Shown piece by piece: positions 59,708-64,000 of a stretch of 64,000 nucleotides of DNA. The stretch spans positions 1 to 64,000 of the forward strand of contig VBWE01000011.1 of NCBI GenBank assembly GCA_006218065.1, given 5' to 3'. A model generated the notes under the pieces. It searched no databases and was not told the origin of the DNA. It was given only the letters and a program-made list of their open reading frames with translations. This stretch comes from Bacteroidota bacterium (GTDB lineage: Bacteria; Bacteroidota; Bacteroidia; Palsa-965). Position numbers and translations under genes: made by a program. The first letter of the stretch is position 1, and the number at the start of each line of letters is the position of its first letter.

Positions 59708-61483
59708 ATGGACGTAAAACGCCTTTTTGATATCCTGCCGAATTACCAGGAAAAATTCGGAAACAAACCCGATGCGCTGGCCGGTAAAGTGAAAGGCGTA
59801 TGGGTAAAGTACAGCCTGTCGCAATGCATCGAGTACGCAAACAATATCGCGTACGGTTTATTGCACCTCGGCCTGCAGAAAGGCGACCGCGTTATAATCA
59901 TGTCGAATAACCGGCCCGAATGGAATTTCATCGATTTCGGAACGCAGCTCGCCGGCGGTATCCTCGTGCCGGTTTACCCGACCATCAGCGAAAACGACCT
60001 GCAGTTTATCCTGAAAGATTCGGAATCCGCTTTTGTTTTCGTTTCATCCAAAGAACTTTTTGATAAAGTAAAAAATGCCGGCGCGGGATTGTCGTCGATC
60101 AAAGGAATTTACGCCATCGATACTTTCGAAGGAGGAACAAACTGGAATGAACTGCTCGATGCGGGAAAAAAGAACGCCGCGCCCGAAAAAGTAAAAACGA
60201 TCACCGACGGCATCGGCCCCAACGACCTGGTCACGATCCTCTACACCTCGGGAACCACGGGCACTCCGAAAGGCGTGATGCTTTCGCACAATAACCTGGT
60301 CAGCAATTTTTACGCCTGCCGTCACCTGACTCCCGCAAACGAAACCAGCCTCGCGCTGAGTTTCCTGCCGCTGAACCACGTGTACGAACGCATGAAGATT
60401 TTCATGTATCTCTTCCTCGGCACATCCGTTTATTACGCGGAAAGCCTGGATACGATCGGCGACAATATGCGCGAAGTGAAGCCGCATATTTTTACCGCGG
60501 TTCCGCGCCTGCTCGAGAAAGTGTACGACCGTATCGTGGGCAAAGGACAGGAACTGAAAGGTTTCCGCCGCTGGATGTTTTTCTGGGCGCTCGATCTCGG
60601 CCTGAAATACGAAATCAAAGGTGCGAACGGCTGGTGGTACGGTTTTAAACTCAAGATCGCGCGCAAGCTGGTTTTCAGCAAATGGCAGGCGGGACTCGGC
60701 GGACGGGTACTCGCGGTAGCTTCGGGCGGAGCCGCTTTGCAGCCGCGATTAGCCCGTGTATTCTGGGCCGCAGGAATTCCCGTGCTCGAAGGTTACGGGC
60801 TCACGGAAACTTCGCCGGTGATCGCCGTGAACCAGATGAACGAAGAAAATCTCCGCTTCGGCACAGTCGGACCGGTGATCGAAGGCGTGCAGGTGAAAAT
60901 TGCCGAAGACGGTGAGATACTCGTCAAAGGACCGAACGTGATGCTCGGCTATTATAAACGTCCCGATGCCACCGCCGAAGTGATCGATGCAGAAGGCTGG
61001 TTTCATACCGGCGATATCGGCGAATTCGTGGAAGGAAAATTCCTGAAGATCACCGACCGGAAAAAAGAACTGTTCAAAACCTCCGGCGGCAAATACATCG
61101 CACCGCAGATGATCGAGAACAAACTCAAGGAATCCCGTTTCATCGAGCAGTGCATGGTGATTGGTGAAAACCAGAAGTTCCCGTCAGTGCTCATCATCCC
61201 GGCGTATGATTTTGTAGCGGACTGGGCCGCACGGAAGAGCCTGAAATTCGGCAGCCGCGAGGAAATGGTCGCGCATCCCGAAGTCATCAAACGCGTACAG
61301 GAAGAGCTCGACAACGTGAACAAAGGTCTTGCGCAATACGAAAGCATCAAGAAATTCAAGCTGCTGGCCAATCCCTGGACAGTGGAGGCCGGGCAGATGA
61401 CGCCCAAACTCAGCCTGCGCCGGAAAATTATCGGCAACGAGAATAAAAAACTGATCGACGAAATGTATGGCGTTGCGGAATGA
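59708..61483 (+). CDS. Long-chain fatty acid--CoA ligase
   Basis: 591 residues of the ANL superfamily, FadD15-like group: P-loop LVTILYTSGTTGTPKGVMLSH, YGLTETSPVIAVNQ (A5), GWFHTGDIGEFVEGKFLKITDRKKELFKTSGGKYIAPQ (A7-A8, seen as one conserved block), and a C-terminal part with MTPKLSLRRKIIG. It activates fatty acids to acyl-CoA for degradation or lipid synthesis. It overlaps the acyltransferase start by 17 bases. A fadN-like dehydrogenase starts 1.8 kb downstream, in line with fatty-acid metabolism. Confidence 0.94.
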   Translation: MDVKRLFDILPNYQEKFGNKPDALAGKVKGVWVKYSLSQCIEYANNIAYGLLHLGLQKGDRVIIMSNNRPEWNFIDFGTQLAGGILVPVYPTISENDLQFILKDSESAFVFVSSKELFDKVKNAGAGLSSIKGIYAIDTFEGGTNWNELLDAGKKNAAPEKVKTITDGIGPNDLVTILYTSGTTGTPKGVMLSHNNLVSNFYACRHLTPANETSLALSFLPLNHVYERMKIFMYLFLGTSVYYAESLDTIGDNMREVKPHIFTAVPRLLEKVYDRIVGKGQELKGFRRWMFFWALDLGLKYEIKGANGWWYGFKLKIARKLVFSKWQAGLGGRVLAVASGGAALQPRLARVFWAAGIPVLEGYGLTETSPVIAVNQMNEENLRFGTVGPVIEGVQVKIAEDGEILVKGPNVMLGYYKRPDATAEVIDAEGWFHTGDIGEFVEGKFLKITDRKKELFKTSGGKYIAPQMIENKLKESRFIEQCMVIGENQKFPSVLIIPAYDFVADWAARKSLKFGSREEMVAHPEVIKRVQEELDNVNKGLAQYESIKKFKLLANPWTVEAGQMTPKLSLRRKIIGNENKKLIDEMYGVAE

Positions 61484-62627
61484 TCGCACGCCGGTTTATT
61501 TCCCGGGACTTGGCGCTTTACGTTTTCTCGCCGCCGCCATTGTTTTCTTCAGTCATATCGAACTTTTCCGCCGCCGCGCGGGATTAGAACATCACTACGA
61601 TCATATTTTCGTTTCGGAAGCCGGGCGTCTCGCCGTGAGTTTTTTCTTCGTTCTCAGCGGTTTCCTCATTACGTTTCTGCTGCTGAAAGAAAGAGCATCC
61701 GCCGGCGCCATCCACATCGGGAAATTTTACTGGCGGCGTGTACTGCGGATCTGGCCGATGTATTTCGTGGTCCTCGCACTCGCTTTTTTTGTTTTCCCAC
61801 AACTCGTTTCCGCCGCCGGTTTACGTGAAACGGAAATGCCAGCGGCGCATTTCCCGGGAAATTTATTGCTGTTCGTTTTCCTCCTTCCGAATCTTGCGCT
61901 GAGCATCTGGCCGCCCGTTGCCCTCGCCGAGCCGCTCTGGTCTATCGGTGTGGAAGAACAGTTTTACTTAATCTGGCCCTGGCTGGTGAAACTCCTGCGG
62001 AAATCGCTTCCCTTCGTGCTCGTTTTCCTGCTCATTTTTATCCCGTTGCTACGCTGTTGGCTGGGCTATCAATGCAGTCAAACAGCTGATCCTGTGCTTT
62101 ACCGGAAATGGTCCGTGGCATTCAGTTTCATATATTATTCGCGCATCGAGTGCATGGCGGCAGGTGCACTGGCGGCCTGGTGCCTGTTCGAGCAAAAAGC
62201 GCTGCGGATACTTTTTCACCCGCTGATGCAGGCGCTGGCTGCGGCCGGGCTGATCGTTTTGCTGGTTATTATGAAAGCCCCGGTTTACCAGCACCTGCCT
62301 TTCGCAGGATGTTTTGCGATACTTATGCTCAACATCGCGGCGAACCCGAAAAGCCTGCTGCGCCTGAATTTTGTTGCCGGCGACCGGTTGGGAAACTGCT
62401 CCTACGCTTTTTACCTGCTGCACGAAATCGTGATCCTCTCCTGCCTCTGGCTTTTCAGGAACGTGATCGGCGCTGACCTGAACGATGGCGCCGGTGAAAT
62501 CCTGTTCACGCTTACCGCATTCGGGCTCACCCTGCTCCTTTCCTGGATAGCATACAGGTTCTTCGAAAAACTCTTCCTCGACCGGAAGAAAAAATGGCAG
62601 GTGGTGCCGAGTGGCAGCCAACAGTAA
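61467..62627 (+). CDS. Acyltransferase-3 family membrane protein (OafA-like)
   Basis: 386 residues, about ten membrane helices, beginning within the end of the ligase gene. Signature: GALRFLAAAIVFFSHIELFRR (R and H of the AT3 family), VSFFFVLSGFLITFLLLKE, FYWRRVLRIWPMYF, and PLWSIGVEEQFYLIWPWLV. Such proteins O-acylate sugars of lipopolysaccharide, peptidoglycan or antibiotics using acyl-CoA. The overlap with an acyl-CoA ligase could mean shared use of acyl-CoA, though co-location may be coincidental. Confidence 0.9.
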   Translation: MALRNDRTPVYFPGLGALRFLAAAIVFFSHIELFRRRAGLEHHYDHIFVSEAGRLAVSFFFVLSGFLITFLLLKERASAGAIHIGKFYWRRVLRIWPMYFVVLALAFFVFPQLVSAAGLRETEMPAAHFPGNLLLFVFLLPNLALSIWPPVALAEPLWSIGVEEQFYLIWPWLVKLLRKSLPFVLVFLLIFIPLLRCWLGYQCSQTADPVLYRKWSVAFSFIYYSRIECMAAGALAAWCLFEQKALRILFHPLMQALAAAGLIVLLVIMKAPVYQHLPFAGCFAILMLNIAANPKSLLRLNFVAGDRLGNCSYAFYLLHEIVILSCLWLFRNVIGADLNDGAGEILFTLTAFGLTLLLSWIAYRFFEKLFLDRKKKWQVVPSGSQQ

Positions 62628-62676
62628 GTAGCGTTATTGGCGATTACCGGGAACTGAAAAACTGCTTCGGAATTGC

Positions 62677-62684
62677 TACCTTTG
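62677..62684 (+). promoter_or_regulatory. -7 promoter element of the toxin-antitoxin operon
   Basis: TACCTTTG, an exact consensus match, lies 20 bases before the ATG at 62705 and supports that start for the antitoxin gene. Confidence 0.6.
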
Positions 62685-62704
62685 ATAAAGCAAAAACAGA
62701 TTTC

Positions 62705-62932
62705 ATGACGGTGTTGCAAAAAAGGAAACAAGTATCCGATTTCCTGAAAAAAAAAGCGGATGACCGGTTCATTAACATGGTTTATGCCTTGATGCAGGAA
62801 TATGCAGCAAAACTGGAACCTATGACGGAAGAAGACTTGCTCGGACGGATTCGTAAATCACGAAACGACGTTAAATCGGGTCGCGTCTATTCGCATGCCG
62901 ATGTAAAAAAACGTTTCCGGGTAAAAAAATGA
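62705..62932 (+). CDS. Antitoxin of a type II toxin-antitoxin pair
   Basis: 75 residues from the ATG at 62705 (MTVLQKRKQVSDFLKKKADDRFINMVYALMQEYA). Helical, with the terminal YSHADVKKRFRVKK pattern common to short RelB/DUF2683-like antitoxins of Bacteroidota. The frame is open upstream to 62594, inside the acyltransferase gene, but the promoter at 62677 argues for the short form. It overlaps the toxin start by 4 bases (ATGA). Confidence 0.82.
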   Translation: MTVLQKRKQVSDFLKKKADDRFINMVYALMQEYAAKLEPMTEEDLLGRIRKSRNDVKSGRVYSHADVKKRFRVKK

Positions 62933-63246
62933 AACGTATTACATGGTCGGCATTCTCAGTAAAATGCCTTGAAGAGATACGGGATTTTATCGCCACGGAG
63001 TCAGGATCACGGGAAATAGCCGATCGTTATGTAAGTAAAATAATCAACCGGACCGATCAACTTTCCCGTGCCCCGGAATCCGGGCAGGAAGAGGATATGC
63101 TAAAGTCATTTGATGGCGATTTCCGTTACCTTGTAGAAGGTAATTACAAGATAATCTATGAAAACACGCTGAATGGAGTATTTATCCTGGATGTATTTCA
63201 TACACGTCAGCATCCCCGGAAAATCAGGCGCTCAAAAAAGAAATAA
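62929..63246 (+). CDS. RelE/ParE-superfamily toxin
   Basis: 105 residues: WSAFSVKCLEEIRDFIATES (N-terminal helix), LSRAPESGQEEDM, then the characteristic strand block DFRYLVEGNYKIIYENTLNGVFILDVFHTRQHPRKI. ParE-type toxins inhibit gyrase and RelE-type toxins cleave mRNA; sequence alone does not decide which. Translation coupled to the antitoxin. Confidence 0.9.
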   Translation: MKRITWSAFSVKCLEEIRDFIATESGSREIADRYVSKIINRTDQLSRAPESGQEEDMLKSFDGDFRYLVEGNYKIIYENTLNGVFILDVFHTRQHPRKIRRSKKK

Positions 63247-63282
63247 TTTTCGGGTTATTCCCCGAAAAGACAAAACAGCTCT

Positions 63283-64000
63283 ATGAACCGTTCAATCCGC
63301 AAAGTTGCAGTACTCGGCTCCGGCGTGATGGGCTCGCGCATCGCCTGCCATTTCGCCAATATCGGCGTCGAAGTTTTGCTCCTCGATATCGTTCCCAAAG
63401 AACCGAATGAAGCCGAACAGAAAAAAGGACTCACGACGAACGATAAAATTGTCCGCAACCGGGTTGTGAACGACGCTTTGCAGTTCGCGCTGAAATCCAA
63501 CCCTTCGCCGATTTACAGCGCACGTTTCGCGAAAAAAATCACGACCGGGAATTTCGACGACGATATGCCCGCGATCGCTTCCTGCGACTGGATCATCGAA
63601 GTGGTCATCGAACGGCTCGATATCAAACAGCAGGTTTTTGAAAAAGTGGAGCAATTCCGCAAAGCCGGTACGCTCGTCACCTCCAATACCTCCGGCATCC
63701 CGATCCACATGATGATCCAGGGCCGCAGCGACGATTTCAAAAAACATTTCTGCGGAAGTCACTTCTTCAACCCGCCGCGCTACCTGCGCCTGCTCGAAAT
63801 TATCCCGACGCCGGAAACTTCGCCAGACGTGATCCGCTTCCTGATGGATTACGGCGAACGCTGGCTCGGGAAAACAACCGTACTCTGCAAAGACACGCCG
63901 GCCTTTATCGCCAACCGCATCGGGGTGTACAGTATCATGGCGCTTTTTCACCTGGTGGAACGTATGGGACTCACGGTGGAAGAAGTGGACAAACTCACCG
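63283..64000 (+). CDS. 3-hydroxyacyl-CoA dehydrogenase, N-terminal part (runs off the window)
   Basis: 239 codons visible from the ATG at 63283; open at the right edge. NAD-binding start RKVAVLGSGVMGSRIACHFANIGVEVLLLDI, then SCDWIIEVVIERLDIKQQVFEKVE and TLVTSNTSGIPIHMMIQGR, and GSHFFNPPRYLRLLEIIPTPETS with the catalytic His region. The N-terminal dehydrogenase placement fits FadN-type fusions (dehydrogenase then enoyl-CoA hydratase, ~800 residues), but the rest is outside the window. It would carry out beta-oxidation of acyl-CoA, in keeping with the nearby ligase. Confidence 0.92.
   Translation, partial: MNRSIRKVAVLGSGVMGSRIACHFANIGVEVLLLDIVPKEPNEAEQKKGLTTNDKIVRNRVVNDALQFALKSNPSPIYSARFAKKITTGNFDDDMPAIASCDWIIEVVIERLDIKQQVFEKVEQFRKAGTLVTSNTSGIPIHMMIQGRSDDFKKHFCGSHFFNPPRYLRLLEIIPTPETSPDVIRFLMDYGERWLGKTTVLCKDTPAFIANRIGVYSIMALFHLVERMGLTVEEVDKLT

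Noticed and set aside
63247-63268. TTTTCGGG..CCCGAAAA hairpin as terminator of the toxin gene
   Set aside because: No T-run follows and it is only 15 bases before the next start codon; could equally be chance.

Overview
The window reads as a chromosomal segment of an environmental Bacteroidota bacterium. Evidence: several secreted proteins end in type IX secretion (T9SS) C-terminal sorting domains (286-1056, 1131-3170, 3395-4840, 22037-25380, 39768-41630). Many genes are preceded by the Bacteroidota -7 promoter element TAnnTTTG. Bacteroidota-typical families are present (DUF4290, PKD/SprB-repeat adhesin, NtrC-like regulator without a DNA-binding domain). Genus cannot be told from sequence alone. 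No rRNA, tRNA, CRISPR array, prophage or transposase gene was seen.

Layout. 1-4840: end of an unknown gene, then three exported T9SS proteins. 4896-7248: acetyl-CoA synthetase and a cold-shock protein. 7343-15033: one co-directional run with an RND/MMPL-type exporter, a small methyltransferase, a winged-helix/nucleotidyltransferase protein, two B12-binding radical SAM proteins and a second methyltransferase; the last three junctions are tight or overlapping. I could not assign this cluster to a known pathway, and it is the best candidate for an undescribed enzymatic system. 15254-21774: small exported proteins, MFS transporter, lipoprotein, YdeI/DUF1801 protein, DUF4349 protein, and a leucine-rich-repeat protein paired with an unusual NlpC/CHAP-like putative cysteine hydrolase without signal peptide. 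22037-25380: a PNGase F-like T9SS protein broken by a frameshift. 25596-33365: truncated NtrC-type regulator, AlgJ/AlgI-like O-acetylation pair, Ppx/GppA phosphatase, ABC permease and its frameshifted ATPase. 33753-41630: patatin, DnaJ-GrpE, TlpA-like protein, MurA (Asp in place of the fosfomycin-target Cys), a damaged DUF4290 gene, and a LamG/T9SS protein. 41908-48546: LpxL-like acyltransferase, fatty-acid desaturase, helical protein, M20 amidohydrolase, SIR2-like protein. 48627-52822: a 1111-residue pseudo-peptidase/beta-propeller/outer-membrane-barrel fusion and a small exported protein. 53094-55662: an AT-rich foreign-looking module of SRPBCC (AHSA1-like) genes with an ArsR repressor, framed by two attC-like repeats. 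56121-64000: threonine aldolase, subtilase, outer-membrane-like protein, long-chain acyl-CoA ligase, acyltransferase-3, a RelE/ParE-type toxin-antitoxin pair and the start of a 3-hydroxyacyl-CoA dehydrogenase.

The most striking non-coding signal is a set of intergenic palindromic elements. At least five families occur twice within 64 kb, and several singletons share the style. In families A and B the two copies keep a common core while the arms differ. In D and E they keep a common frame while the innermost or outermost arms differ. In C the whole element is alike. Many arms are built of reiterated 8-15-nt words. They lie between tandem, convergent and divergent genes alike, so termination alone does not explain them.
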